From contig PBOG01000004.1 of NCBI GenBank assembly GCA_002724245.1, forward strand, positions 35,296-99,295: a stretch of DNA of 64,000 nt, read 5' to 3'. This document shows positions 10,080 to 20,757 of this stretch, piece after piece. The position numbers and the translations under genes are program-made. Source of the DNA: Planctomycetaceae bacterium (GTDB lineage: Bacteria > Planctomycetota > Planctomycetia > Pirellulales > Pirellulaceae). The notes below the pieces were generated by a model. That model saw nothing but the letters and a program-made list of their open reading frames with translations. It did no database searches and was not told where the DNA came from. Each line of letters starts with the position of its first letter. Position 1 is the stretch's first letter.

Positions 10080-11498
10080 CTAATCCTTTTCCAGCAGCGG
10101 GCCCTGCCGAGATTTTTCATAGCGCTCTTTCCACTGGGCCGTACCATCGTTGGGATAAAGCCGCGTCTGGACACCACGTTCGTAGTAAGGAACGACACCC
10201 GGGCGGCGTGCCGGATTGACCACAAAATTAACGCCTGCGAGATGGTTAAAGTACATCCTCCGCCCATCAGTCCAACGCGTCTCTACCAGCCTCGGGGGGT
10301 CGGGACGACTCAACGGTTTGTCCACGCGAAATCGATCTACGACGTCCCAGTCGATGTCAAATCCCAGTCCAGGTCCTGTGGGGATGGCAGCTTTGCCGCT
10401 GGTCAGCTTGATCCGTCGGGTCAAGAGATCGTGCGCATAGAGTTGATGACAGTTGACGGCGGGCCAGGTTGCGTTTTTGAGCACCGCGCCAAAGTGCAGG
10501 GACCAGGCGGCAGTAATCCCGGTTCCTACCAGCTGTAACCAGAATGGCATTTCTGCCATTGCCGCGACATGTGCCTGGCGCACCACACGACTCGCGCCAC
10601 CCCCGATGACAAAACCATCGCAAACTCCTTCTTGAATCGCCACGCGTGGGCGCGGATTTCCATAGTGCATCGCGATCTGCACCCGGGTTGCGTGACGGAT
10701 GGCCTGATTACCCGCGATATCCCCCTGCGGAATGGGTGTTTCGTAGATGTCCGTCTGTGGAAACTCTGCCAGATCCTTGAGAATCGGCAAGCCCTTTTCG
10801 GCGGTCAGCAGCGTGTCGTTGTAGTCCATGTCGATCTTGAACTCCGGAGGCAACCCTTGCACCGCCGCTTCCATCTGCGCCCAGATATCGAACCAGGGAC
10901 GTCCTTTCGTTTTGTATGCCAGGTACCCCAGTCGCTGGGCCTCACGGCACTCCGACGCCATATCTTCAACAGTCGTATCAATGTTCCACCAGGAAAGAGG
11001 TGTCTGCTGGTACAACTGGACACCCAGCAGCCGATGGATGGGAACATCGCACGCGCGAGCCACGGCATCAAACAGTGCCATCTGTAATCCAGTACCCAGC
11101 GAATCATCCCACATCAAGGATGCTGCGTTCCGCCCCTGCACGCGCTGGACCGCTTCTTCTGAAACCGCGGCTGGGGTGTAATACAACAGCGTCTCGCCAT
11201 GCCCCAACTGGCCCGACGCCAGCCGTACCGTACAAATTTCAGAATATTTCCAGTGGGGCAACTCGCGGGCCATGTTTCGCGCCGGGACAGGCCGAAATGG
11301 TACCTTCACCGTAACCCGATCAATCTTCGTCACAGTCAAATCTGTCGTGGCGGGTGCTGCCACGGCGGAACGCGCATAGCACGATCCCTGCGCGAGCGCA
11401 CCCACCAGGCCTGCCCGCAAGAACCGCCGCCGCGGTAGAACGCGACGACCGCGTGCTGGAAAAGCGGGACCATACTGTGGTCGAGCGTAGTACGACAT
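10080..11498 (-). CDS. Twin-arginine exported mandelate racemase/muconate-lactonizing (enolase superfamily) protein
   Basis: RRRFLRAGLVGALAQG Tat signal; GHGETLLYYTP, YKTKGRPW and IDMDYNDTL consistent with the enolase superfamily. Confidence 0.75.
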   Translation of the reverse strand: MSYYARPQYGPAFPARGRRVLPRRRFLRAGLVGALAQGSCYARSAVAAPATTDLTVTKIDRVTVKVPFRPVPARNMARELPHWKYSEICTVRLASGQLGHGETLLYYTPAAVSEEAVQRVQGRNAASLMWDDSLGTGLQMALFDAVARACDVPIHRLLGVQLYQQTPLSWWNIDTTVEDMASECREAQRLGYLAYKTKGRPWFDIWAQMEAAVQGLPPEFKIDMDYNDTLLTAEKGLPILKDLAEFPQTDIYETPIPQGDIAGNQAIRHATRVQIAMHYGNPRPRVAIQEGVCDGFVIGGGASRVVRQAHVAAMAEMPFWLQLVGTGITAAWSLHFGAVLKNATWPAVNCHQLYAHDLLTRRIKLTSGKAAIPTGPGLGFDIDWDVVDRFRVDKPLSRPDPPRLVETRWTDGRRMYFNHLAGVNFVVNPARRPGVVPYYERGVQTRLYPNDGTAQWKERYEKSRQGPLLEKD

Positions 11499-11648
11499 CA
11501 AATCACCTCCGCCAAAAATGGTGCTGGGCACATCAATACATCAACTGTGATATCAGAAAACTGTGCAATGGCTGTACGATTGACTCACGTTACCCATCGT
11601 AACAATCCGGGCAGGCATTCAACATCCGGCACCAGCACGCGGGTGCGT

Positions 11649-12206
11649 TTACGACGGCAATTGCAAAGCGAGTCGGTACTTCCATCGGGGAGTCTCACCG
11701 ACTTCGGGAGATACCGCCGCAATCTTGATCTGCGAATCGGCGATTTCAATGGCACCCGTCGCATCTGCCACTTCTTCACACACCGGCAAACTCTCTAGAG
11801 TTACTCCCGCGGCCAGACTGACATTCTTTCCCTGCGCTGCCGCAACCGTCTGCGTACTGAGATAAGTAGTCCCCAGAAAAAGGGGCTGTTGGCTGATGCG
11901 ACACGCTACATCAAAGACAATCTCCCCGCGGGCCGTGTCGGTTTCGATACTGACGGACCAGTGGCTAGTCCCGGCCATCCCAATTAACAGCGCGATCGGC
12001 CCGCGCGGACGTTCTTCAAATGTGAGCTGCTGTAACGGCGGACTCGGTGGCCAGACCACCTGATCGTTGCCTTCCAGCGACGTCAATAACGGGGTCGTGC
12101 CCGTCGGGCCGCAATAATCAACCTGTTGTGCGTATCGATCTCCGATCCAGGAGAAGGTCAGTTGCAGGCCATGCCCCTCGTCGTTGATAGCTTCCAACAC
12201 GTTCAC
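11649..12206 (-). CDS. Hypothetical protein downstream of prfB
   Basis: 185-aa ORF 6 bp from the prfB stop; no family recognised. Confidence 0.6.
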   Translation of the reverse strand: MNVLEAINDEGHGLQLTFSWIGDRYAQQVDYCGPTGTTPLLTSLEGNDQVVWPPSPPLQQLTFEERPRGPIALLIGMAGTSHWSVSIETDTARGEIVFDVACRISQQPLFLGTTYLSTQTVAAAQGKNVSLAAGVTLESLPVCEEVADATGAIEIADSQIKIAAVSPEVGETPRWKYRLALQLPS

Positions 12207-12212
12207 AGCAGC

Positions 12213-13314
12213 TCATTCTCCCTGGCCGACCCGCCACCGCAAGAATGCATCGAGAAACCCCTGCAAGTTGCCATCAAGAACCTCATGAAAATTACCCATC
12301 GTGAATCCGGTACGGGCATCCTTGACACGCTGATCGGGGTGTAGAAAGTAGTTGCGTATTTGTGAACCAAACCCGACGCGCGCTTTGTTTTTGTATTTTT
12401 CCGCTTCTTCAGCTTCGCGTTTATCCTCCTCAATCTGCACCAACTTGGCACGTAACATTTTCCAGGCTGTCGCGCGATTCTTGTGCTGGCTGCGTTCGTT
12501 TTGACACTGCACCACCACTCCAGATGGCTTATGAATTAATCGCACAGCGCTGTCCGTTTTGTTGACGTGCTGGCCACCCGCGCCCTGCGCGCGATAAGTC
12601 TGCATCTCTACATCTGCATCTCGGACTTCGATTTGCGTTGCATCGGAGATCTCAGGAGTTACATCAACAGCGGCAAAACTCGTCTGGCGTTTGCCGTCGG
12701 CGTTGAAAGGACTGATCCTCACCAGCCTGTGCATACCACTTTCACCCTTGAGATACCCGTACGCCATCGGTCCGCGGACAGCAATCGAGCAACTGTTCAG
12801 ACCGGCTTCTTCATTGTCATTGCGATCCAGGAGGGACAGCGAGTAGTCGTTCTTCTGAGCCCAGAGCGTGTACATGCGCAACATCATCTCGGCCCAGTCA
12901 TTCGCATCGGTTCCACCGTCGCGAGCATTGATCGAGAGAATCGCGCCAGCCGAATCGTGGGTTCCGTTGAGCAGTGCCTTGAGTTCAAGTTCTTCTAACT
13001 GCGCATCCAGCCGTTGAACTTCGCGCGCTACTTCATCCTCAATCGACCCGTCTTCGCGCGCCATTTCCAGAATGGCTTGCAAATCACTGGCGTCTTCAAT
13101 CAACTGCTCCAATGGTGTCATGACCGCCTTGAGCGACTTGAGTGCTCCCACAACTTCCTGTGCCGTCTCCTGGTTGTCCCAAAATCCAGCGGCTGCCATC
13201 CGTGTTTCAATGCGAGTCAATTCCGCCTGCTTCTCGGCGTAGTCAAAGACTGTCACGCAGCTGGAGTATGCGCTGCTGGATCGCTTCAGATCGGTCAATT
13301 AATTCAGCATCCAT
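12213..13314 (-). CDS. prfB: Peptide chain release factor 2, with +1 programmed frameshift
   Basis: GGQHVNKTDSAVRLIHKPSGVVV domain. Zero-frame ATG at 13314 gives MDAELIDRSEAIQQRILQLRDSL, then CTT-TGA (13248-13243); +1 shift continues DYAEKQAELTRIE. The ORF-track start at 13298 is TTG in the downstream frame. Confidence 0.92.
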
Positions 13315-13449
13315 CGAATAAACTCTCCGAAAATGGGGCGTAGCATGGCAACGCGGTTAGCAAATATAACGCCTCGGGGTGGACGATAAAACGGGCAATC
13401 AAACGGGCAGCGGAACCACGAGCACCGCTCCCCCTTTGTCGGCCAGCAT

Positions 13450-14829
13450 TCACGTCGGCGTCGAATCGACCTCGCTGGACGGGCTGGAAACAATCTCGTC
13501 GCGGGTATCGTCTCGAGAACGCGCGTGTAAATAGAGCTTGATCGGAACTTCACCAAATCGCAGTTGGTCTCGAAACACCCCCAGCAGATAACGCCGATAG
13601 GTCGGTGAAAATGCCTGTGGATAATTGCAGATCAACACGATCGTCGGGGGCTGGGATCCAACCTGCGTCGCATAGTAGATCTTCGGGCGGCGACCGCGAA
13701 AGATAGGTGGCTCATGGCGTTCCAGCGCCGCACCGACAAGGCGATTCAATTGGCCCGTAGATACCCGATCGCGAGATTGCTTGAATAGCATTTGCGCATG
13801 GTTCATCATCGCCTTGACGTTCTTGCCTGTCTGCGCCGTAATGAACGCAATCGGCACATGCCACATAGTTTGAAACGACTCCCGCAAGTAGCGCACCCAT
13901 CGATCTGTCGGCATCCGACCGACCATTAGATCCCATTTGTTGACGACAAAGATACAAGGCTTGTAGTTCTCTGAAATGTACTTACAGAGTTGTTTGTCGA
14001 CTTTTGAGATCGGGTCGTTTCCCGCAAAGAACATCAACACCACATCGGCGCGTCGAATGCTACGTTGCGCGCGCCGCGTACTGTAGAACTCGACATTTGT
14101 CTTAACCGCCTTGGTGCGCCGTAACCCAGGTGTGTCGATCGCTGTGAAAATCTGGTCATCCAGTTCAAAACGGACATCCACGCTGTCTCGCGTCGTACCT
14201 GGCACCTCACTAACGATCATGCGTTCTCCGCGTGCCAGCGAATTAACCAGCGTGCTCTTGCCCACATTGCGACGCCCGACCATCGCCACCTTCATGGTGG
14301 TCTCTGGCGGTTTTTCGTCGTGCTGTGATTCTGGTGGTAACCGCTGCTGAATCAAATCAAGCAACTCGCGACGATTCCGATTCTGGTGCGCGCTAACCCG
14401 AATCAGCTTGCCACGACCGAGGCGATAAAACTCATCGGCCTGGGGATCCAGTTTGGCATCGTCGGCCTTGTTGGCCACGCAAATGATTGGTTTGTCTACA
14501 TACCGAAGACGCCGGGCAACTTCTTCATCCAGAGGAGTCAATCCATCTCGGGTATCAACAACCAGTAGCACAAGATCTGCAATTTCCAGGGCTGTAGTAA
14601 TTTGATTTTCAATTTCTCTCGTCAAGTTGTCGACGTCGTCGATCCCAATACCACCGGTATCAATCAGTTCAAAAAAGCGATCACCATCGCTGATCAAATG
14701 GGTTACTCGATCCCGCGTGACGCCCGCCACATCATCAACGACCGCCAGGCGCATACCGGCGAGCCAATTGAACAGACTCGATTTTCCCACATTGGGTCGA
14801 CCGACGATTACAACTTGCGGTACCGCCAT
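13450..14829 (-). CDS. der: GTPase Der (EngA), double-Era GTPase
   Basis: Two G domains: VGRPNVGKSSLFNWL and VGRRNVGKSTLVNSL; start at ATG 14829. Confidence 0.95.
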   Translation of the reverse strand: MAVPQVVIVGRPNVGKSSLFNWLAGMRLAVVDDVAGVTRDRVTHLISDGDRFFELIDTGGIGIDDVDNLTREIENQITTALEIADLVLLVVDTRDGLTPLDEEVARRLRYVDKPIICVANKADDAKLDPQADEFYRLGRGKLIRVSAHQNRNRRELLDLIQQRLPPESQHDEKPPETTMKVAMVGRRNVGKSTLVNSLARGERMIVSEVPGTTRDSVDVRFELDDQIFTAIDTPGLRRTKAVKTNVEFYSTRRAQRSIRRADVVLMFFAGNDPISKVDKQLCKYISENYKPCIFVVNKWDLMVGRMPTDRWVRYLRESFQTMWHVPIAFITAQTGKNVKAMMNHAQMLFKQSRDRVSTGQLNRLVGAALERHEPPIFRGRRPKIYYATQVGSQPPTIVLICNYPQAFSPTYRRYLLGVFRDQLRFGEVPIKLYLHARSRDDTRDEIVSSPSSEVDSTPT

Positions 14830-14988
14830 AATTTCACCATACAATTCTCTTGCTCAAAACGCGCCGTTCATCATAGTTCAATGCCGTCAGCACGAGAAGT
14901 TGGCAGCACATACCCGTATGCAAGCCGCACAGGCAGCTTATACTGGCCCACGCGGTTACCCACTGTCCTGCAGGAAATTGTCTGTGGG

Positions 14989-15018
14989 AAAATAGTCCAC
15001 ACAAAAATAGTCCATACA
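14989..15018. repeat. 15-bp imperfect tandem duplication aaaatagtccaYaca x2
   Basis: Copies at 14989-15003 and 15004-15018, one mismatch; intergenic between der and the UDG gene. Confidence 0.8.
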
Positions 15019-15091
15019 ACTGTGACCAGGTCGTACAGAATTCGCCTGCGGCGGGACAAAGCCAGCGCGACACATCCCGGGAGAACATGGA

Positions 15092-15871
15092 ATGGCCACG
15101 CAGGAAGACCTCGAAGATGCTCGTCTGCAGCAGATTCTGCTACAGCAGCTTCAGAGTCTTCAGCGCGCCGGCGTCCGACAACTTCCGCGCGCGGGAATTC
15201 TTTCCGGGGAAATCCCTCCTGGCAAGCCAGATCAACCACCAGCAACTTCTCTTTCACCGGTGCCGGAAATGCAGTCCACACCTTCACCCGAAAATGCCCT
15301 AGAACAACTGGAATTGCTTCGCCAAAAAGTCGCTGGCTGCACGCTCTGCGACGAACTGGCTGCCTCCAGGACACAAACCGTGTTTGGCGTCGGCAATCCC
15401 CAGGCACGACTCTGCTTCTTTGGCGAGGCACCCGGCAGAGACGAAGATCGCCAGGGTGAGCCGTTCGTTGGTCGGGCCGGAAAGCTCCTCACCGACATTA
15501 TCCACAAAGGCATGCAACTACAGCGCGAAGACGTTTATATTCTCAACGTACTCAAATGCCGGCCCCCGGGAAATCGAAACCCCAGCCCCGAAGAGGCAAA
15601 TTGCTGTCGTCCTTTCTTTGAGCGCCAGTTGGAAATCATCCAGCCCGAATTTATCTGCTGTCTGGGAACCGTCGCAACTCAAAATTTACTACAGACACGC
15701 GAGACAATCGGTCGGTTGCGGGGGACCGTTCACAACTGGCAAGGAATCAAAGTGATCGCCACGTATCATCCTGCTTATCTATTGCGAAATCCGGCCGCCA
15801 AGAAGGACACTTGGGAAGACATTCAGTTATTGATGCGGGAAATGGAAAACACGACAGGTGATACCGTCTGA
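15092..15871 (+). CDS. Uracil-DNA glycosylase, family 4
   Basis: [70 protein letters not shown]. Confidence 0.92.
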   Translation: MATQEDLEDARLQQILLQQLQSLQRAGVRQLPRAGILSGEIPPGKPDQPPATSLSPVPEMQSTPSPENALEQLELLRQKVAGCTLCDELAASRTQTVFGVGNPQARLCFFGEAPGRDEDRQGEPFVGRAGKLLTDIIHKGMQLQREDVYILNVLKCRPPGNRNPSPEEANCCRPFFERQLEIIQPEFICCLGTVATQNLLQTRETIGRLRGTVHNWQGIKVIATYHPAYLLRNPAAKKDTWEDIQLLMREMENTTGDTV

Positions 15872-15945
15872 CAACAAACGTCCCTGCTGCCGAAATGCCA
15901 ACAGAAACTCTAGTCCTCTACAGACCGTGATATTGGAGAACGCAA

Positions 15946-16260
15946 GTGTCCGAAAAAAGTGTCGCCCACATGGTTTTTTTTACTCTCAAGGAACCCAGCG
16001 CTGTCGCCATTGAGAAACTGGTAAACTCCTGCCAGCAACACCTGACAGACCATGCTGGAGTCACGCACTTCAGCGTCGGTCCTCGGGGTGAGGAATTTAC
16101 GCGTCCCGTGAATAACCAGACCTATCACGCAGGGCTGCATGTCGTGTTTGAAAACAAACAGGCGCACGACGAGTACCAGGTGCATCCACGCCATCTGGCA
16201 TTCATTGAAGAAAACAAAGCATCCTGGGAAAAAGTCGAGATCTTCGACAGCTACGTGTAA
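15946..16260 (+). CDS. Dabb-family (stress-responsive alpha/beta barrel) protein
   Basis: VAHMVFFTLKEPS...VVFENKQAHDEYQVHPRHLAFIEENKASWEKVEIFD. Confidence 0.8.
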   Translation: MSEKSVAHMVFFTLKEPSAVAIEKLVNSCQQHLTDHAGVTHFSVGPRGEEFTRPVNNQTYHAGLHVVFENKQAHDEYQVHPRHLAFIEENKASWEKVEIFDSYV

Positions 16261-16371
16261 AGCCGTGACATCCGGTTGATGAAGTCAGCCGCGTTCACTA
16301 CCGACTTGCCGCTACCCGTATCTGTCGCCACAACGGCACGACAGGGAGGCAAAGCACCCTTCTGCCGAAGG

Positions 16372-18228
16372 CTATTCGGCAGCCGCCATTGCGTGCAACT
16401 GCACCTGGGACCGCGTCTGCTCCTTTTCGAGAAACGTCCGGCCGTACTTCACATTGAGGTGATCCCAGGGTAATCGATCTCCCACTTCGTACGGTTTGTG
16501 TAGCGCTTCGTCGACATCGATACCCACGTCGGCCAGGGCTTGCCACCAGCGTTGACTGTCCATGTGCTCTGTCCAGCTATCCAGGCGGGCCCCACGCTTC
16601 CAGGCTAATTCGATCGCATCCGATGTGCGCCGGTCACCACGGCTAAGGATCCCTTCCAGTAAACTCGTCTCAATATCATGACACTTGACGTTTACTGACC
16701 GTAACGTTCGACGACTCCACAGGTACTTGTGAGCCCACTGAAAGTACTCGCGCCGCTGCATTGCATTCCACTGATACGGCGTATGCGCCTTAGGCACAAA
16801 ATTGGACACGCTGGCGGTCACCGCCGGATAGCGTCCCAACTCTTCTTTGCCGATCCGAGCAATCGTCTCCGCCATCTCGATAATGCCATCCAAATCGACC
16901 TGACGTTCGCCGGGAAGCCCACACATGAAATAGAGTTTGATCCGCTGAAAATGATTGCGAAAAGCGGTCCGACAACCTTCGTACAAATCGTCATTCTTGA
17001 TCTTTTTGCGAATCTGCTCGCGCATGTCATCGCGGGCGACCTCGGGAGCCAACGTAAGCCCTGAACGACGATCATTCCCGATCAGCTCGGCAATACTTCG
17101 CAACTGCTCATTAACCCGTAAACTGGGCACAGAAACACTGACACCAAGCGGGCGAAAAACTCGTTTTAGCTCGAGTACCAGCTCTTCAAAGTGCGGGTAG
17201 TCGCTGCTGGAGAGTGAGAGGATTGAAATCTCGTTAAAGCCTGTATTTCGATAACTCTCCAAGGCACCGTCAACAATCGTCTGAACCGAACGAATCCGCA
17301 ATGGTCGCTTGATCACGGTGCTCTGACAAAATCGACATTGCCACGGACAACCGCGCATGATTTCGATGGCAATCCGGTCATGAACACACTCGACATAAGG
17401 TACGATCGGGCTGGTCGGCAAGGGAATACTATCGAGGTCGGAAATCACCGATGGCTCAATGGTCTCTGGCACATCGCTGCGTGTCCGCTGTAATGCGACA
17501 AATCGACCGTCGCGATATTCGGGCTCATAAAACCTGGGCACGTAACAGTACGGATGGGTCGCCGCCAATTCTGCCAAATGGGACTCGCGCGATTCGTCTG
17601 GCACGGAAGCTGAACCACGGGCAGCCCCTGGCGACTGCCGCGCAGCCAGCCAAAAGTCACAAATACTCGGCAAACTGGGTTCACCATCCCCTGTGACAAA
17701 CACATCGACAAATGGCGCCAAAGGTTCGGGATTCTGCGCACAGGGACCTCCGGCAACGATCAATGGATGGTCCATCGTACGATCGGCTGCGCGCAGGGGA
17801 ATGCCAGCCAGGTCGAGCATGGTCAATAAGTTGGTCGAGCAGATCTCATACTGCAAGGAAAACCCCAGCACATCAAAGTCAGAAAGGGGTGTAAAGGTTT
17901 CCAGGCTGTACAACGGCAACTGTTTTTGCCGTAGTTGAGATTCCATGTCGTCCCAGGGAACGAATGCACGCTCACATGCCCACTCGGATTTGGCATTCAT
18001 CAGCGAATAGAGTACCTGCAGGCCGTGGTGACTCATGCCAATCGTATAGGTATCGGGAAATGCGAGGCAGAGCTTTCCACTCACCGTACGGTGATCCTTG
18101 CGCACCATATTCCATTCGCCACCCAGGTACTGGGCGGGCGTCTGTACGTTCGGCAACACACAACGCTGCAATTCCTGTTTCAGAGATTCATTCAACATCC
18201 GCTGTGATACTCCCCATCCACCTGTCAC
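16372..18228 (-). CDS. B12-binding/radical SAM protein (TIGR03960-like)
   Basis: IEIMRGCPWQCRFCQSTVIKRPLR (CxxxCxxC) plus N-terminal GMSHHGLQVLYSLMNAKSEWACERAFVPW. Confidence 0.85.
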   Translation of the reverse strand: MTGGWGVSQRMLNESLKQELQRCVLPNVQTPAQYLGGEWNMVRKDHRTVSGKLCLAFPDTYTIGMSHHGLQVLYSLMNAKSEWACERAFVPWDDMESQLRQKQLPLYSLETFTPLSDFDVLGFSLQYEICSTNLLTMLDLAGIPLRAADRTMDHPLIVAGGPCAQNPEPLAPFVDVFVTGDGEPSLPSICDFWLAARQSPGAARGSASVPDESRESHLAELAATHPYCYVPRFYEPEYRDGRFVALQRTRSDVPETIEPSVISDLDSIPLPTSPIVPYVECVHDRIAIEIMRGCPWQCRFCQSTVIKRPLRIRSVQTIVDGALESYRNTGFNEISILSLSSSDYPHFEELVLELKRVFRPLGVSVSVPSLRVNEQLRSIAELIGNDRRSGLTLAPEVARDDMREQIRKKIKNDDLYEGCRTAFRNHFQRIKLYFMCGLPGERQVDLDGIIEMAETIARIGKEELGRYPAVTASVSNFVPKAHTPYQWNAMQRREYFQWAHKYLWSRRTLRSVNVKCHDIETSLLEGILSRGDRRTSDAIELAWKRGARLDSWTEHMDSQRWWQALADVGIDVDEALHKPYEVGDRLPWDHLNVKYGRTFLEKEQTRSQVQLHAMAAAE

Positions 18229-18516
18229 ACCAAATTCGGATAATCCTGCCGTGGAAGGAACCAGACACGGGCCCCATAATCCACTGCGACAGAAATACTA
18301 CGATAGCATATCGGGGATCTCTTTGACGCGACATCCGATGAATGTCGCCCAGATATTTTGCGCCCCTTGGACAGGTCGAACACGGTTCATTTCTGACCGG
18401 TCGTTCGGACTGGACAGCGAAACTGTATTCCCGTCACAATAGCCCCACACACAGCCGCGAAAACAACTGGATTCGCTCGTCACCGCGTACCGGCAGACCC
18501 AGGACGAAAAGGCTCT

Positions 18517-19353
18517 ATGCGCGCTTTACTTGTCGGCAATTCCGAACATCCCGAATTCGCCGTCGCCCTGTGCTGGCTCCGCGCGCATCTGGAGCTGACG
18601 GTGTCAGCCAGTCTCGATCTGGCCCTGCAGCATTTACGAGCGCAGGAGAACCCACAGCTCATTCTCCTGGTGCAATCGCGCCGAAACGAAATCTCGCAAC
18701 ATCAGATTGAACAGTTGCACCGCATGGCCCCGCTGGCGCGACTGGTCGGCCTACTGGGAAGCTGGTGCGAAGGGGAAGTGCGCAGCGGTGAGCCCTGGAA
18801 AGGGGTCCAACGGATTTACTGGCACCAGTGGACACCTCAGTTGATCGATACAGCGAGCGGCCGTGAACCGCACCGATCAAAGACGTGGGTACTGCCGCGC
18901 ACCACCACCCCTGCCGAGAGGCTATTGTGCGCACAAGAACACCACTGCACACCACAAAGTGGCCTCATCGGCATCAGCGCTCTCTCGTTTATCGATTTTG
19001 AAACCCTGGCTGATGCTTGCCAGGCACGCGGACTGGCGACCGTTTGGCTGGTCGAACCTGGACTGGCCGATCCCGACACAGTCCACTACGCAGACCTTTC
19101 GGCAATTCTCTGCAACGGAGGCACATCACACCGGCAGGATGTGCACCGTGTCACACACCTGGCCCAGAAATTCCCCGGATTGCCGATCATTGCCGTCGTG
19201 GGGTATCCCCGCCTCGATGATCAGCAACGATTGCTGGCCGCCGGGGCCTGTCAGATGGTCTCCAAGCCCTATTTATTAGACGAGCTGCTAACTGCCCTGG
19301 AAAAATCGACGGGGATATTTCAAGACGGGACACTACCGGCGCGAAGTGCCTGA
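18517..19353 (+). CDS. Response-regulator-like protein of unknown function
   Basis: Two degenerate receiver-like stretches (MRALLVGNSEHPEF...; FPGLPIIAVVGYPRLDDQQRLLAAGACQMVSKPYLLDELLTAL). Confidence 0.5.
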   Translation: MRALLVGNSEHPEFAVALCWLRAHLELTVSASLDLALQHLRAQENPQLILLVQSRRNEISQHQIEQLHRMAPLARLVGLLGSWCEGEVRSGEPWKGVQRIYWHQWTPQLIDTASGREPHRSKTWVLPRTTTPAERLLCAQEHHCTPQSGLIGISALSFIDFETLADACQARGLATVWLVEPGLADPDTVHYADLSAILCNGGTSHRQDVHRVTHLAQKFPGLPIIAVVGYPRLDDQQRLLAAGACQMVSKPYLLDELLTALEKSTGIFQDGTLPARSA

Positions 19354-19391
19354 CTCCCCATGGTTGCTGAACGGAGTCACCGCAAGCTCGT

Positions 19392-20534
19392 TTAAAAGGC
19401 CTGACAATAGAGCTCGTACAAGTCGGCCGCACTGACTGGCCGTGGATTAAAGCCAGCTGTCCACTGTCGCTCCGCATCCTCCGAGAGTCGGGCGAGTTCC
19501 TCCCGCTGGACACCGCAATCCGCCAGGCACTGCTTCAAACCCGCCTTGGACAACAACCCTGAAACCCAGTCGGCTAACTGGTTCACCCCCTGGTAACCGG
19601 CCAACTCGCCGCCCTGGCACTGCAAGAGTTCCTGGTACCAATCGCCACATTGCACGCCGTTATAACGAATCACATGCGGCAACATGACGCCCACTGCTTG
19701 CCCATGGATCAACCCGAATTCCGCCGTTAATGGATTCGCCAGCGCGTGGGTCGCCCCCAGCATCGAATTCTCAATTGCCAGGCCGGCAAAACACGCACCC
19801 AGTTGCATCCCTCCGCGAGCCTCTAAATCCTGGGCATCGTCCAGTACCGAGGCGAGATGACTTGACAGCAGCCTCCAGGCCTCCCGGCTGAACATCTGGG
19901 ACATCGGTGTCCGCGCTGTCGTCACATATGTTTCCAGGGCGTGCGCCAGGGCATCTATCCCGGTCAGCGCGGTCACCTGAACGGGTTGCGTCAGTGTCAA
20001 TACCGGATCCAACAAGGCCACAGCACAAGCCGCTTTCTTGTCGCCACACGCCATCTTGACCTTCGTTTCCGCATCAGAAATCAAGGCAAACGACTGCGTC
20101 TCGCTACCGGTTCCGGACGTTGTGGGCACTGCGAACATCGGAAGCATTGGCTGTTTCGCCTTGCCGACACCCAAATAGTCGTGCATGGTGCCGCCATTGG
20201 TGTACACGAAATTGATACCTTTGGCGCAATCCATTGAGCTACCGCCCCCCAGGCCAATGAGCAGTTCCGGAGCACACGCCTGGGCGACCGCAACCCCTTT
20301 TTGCACATCCTTTGTGGTGGGGTTCTCGCCAAAATCATCAAACACCGTGACTTCGATATCTGCGGCGCGCAACGCATCGATCCCGCGCTGTGTATGGCCT
20401 GCAGCAATCACGCCGCGATCGCTGACCAATAGTGTTTTGTGCGCCCCCGCCTGGACCGCCAAATCACCCAGCGATGCAAGTCCGTCGGCGCCAAAAATAA
20501 TTCTGGTTCTAGGCTGACTATCAAAAGCATGCAT
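19392..20534 (-). CDS. Iron-containing (group III) alcohol dehydrogenase, FucO/methanol-dehydrogenase-like
   Basis: IIFGADGLASLG, LIGLGGGSSMDCAKG, PTTSGTGSETQSFALI, GIDALAHALETY, ATHALANPLTAEFGLIHGQAVGVMLPHVIRYN. Confidence 0.9.
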   Translation of the reverse strand: MHAFDSQPRTRIIFGADGLASLGDLAVQAGAHKTLLVSDRGVIAAGHTQRGIDALRAADIEVTVFDDFGENPTTKDVQKGVAVAQACAPELLIGLGGGSSMDCAKGINFVYTNGGTMHDYLGVGKAKQPMLPMFAVPTTSGTGSETQSFALISDAETKVKMACGDKKAACAVALLDPVLTLTQPVQVTALTGIDALAHALETYVTTARTPMSQMFSREAWRLLSSHLASVLDDAQDLEARGGMQLGACFAGLAIENSMLGATHALANPLTAEFGLIHGQAVGVMLPHVIRYNGVQCGDWYQELLQCQGGELAGYQGVNQLADWVSGLLSKAGLKQCLADCGVQREELARLSEDAERQWTAGFNPRPVSAADLYELYCQAF

Positions 20535-20757
20535 GGGCTGGAAATTCCGGCGTCGTACGACAACCGACGCCTCCCTATCCCGGCTACACAGGTTCCGGGC
20601 GGCTTTCGGCAACGCGCCGCTTGAATGCGACAGAACGATCTTTCTTTCGGTATACGACCACTGGCATTAACCGCCGGCACGCAGTCCTTTATTCCAGGCG
20701 GGGCGGGGAACAACTCGGCCGGGACCAGGGCTGCTCCGCAGTCACCCGGCCATCCGA

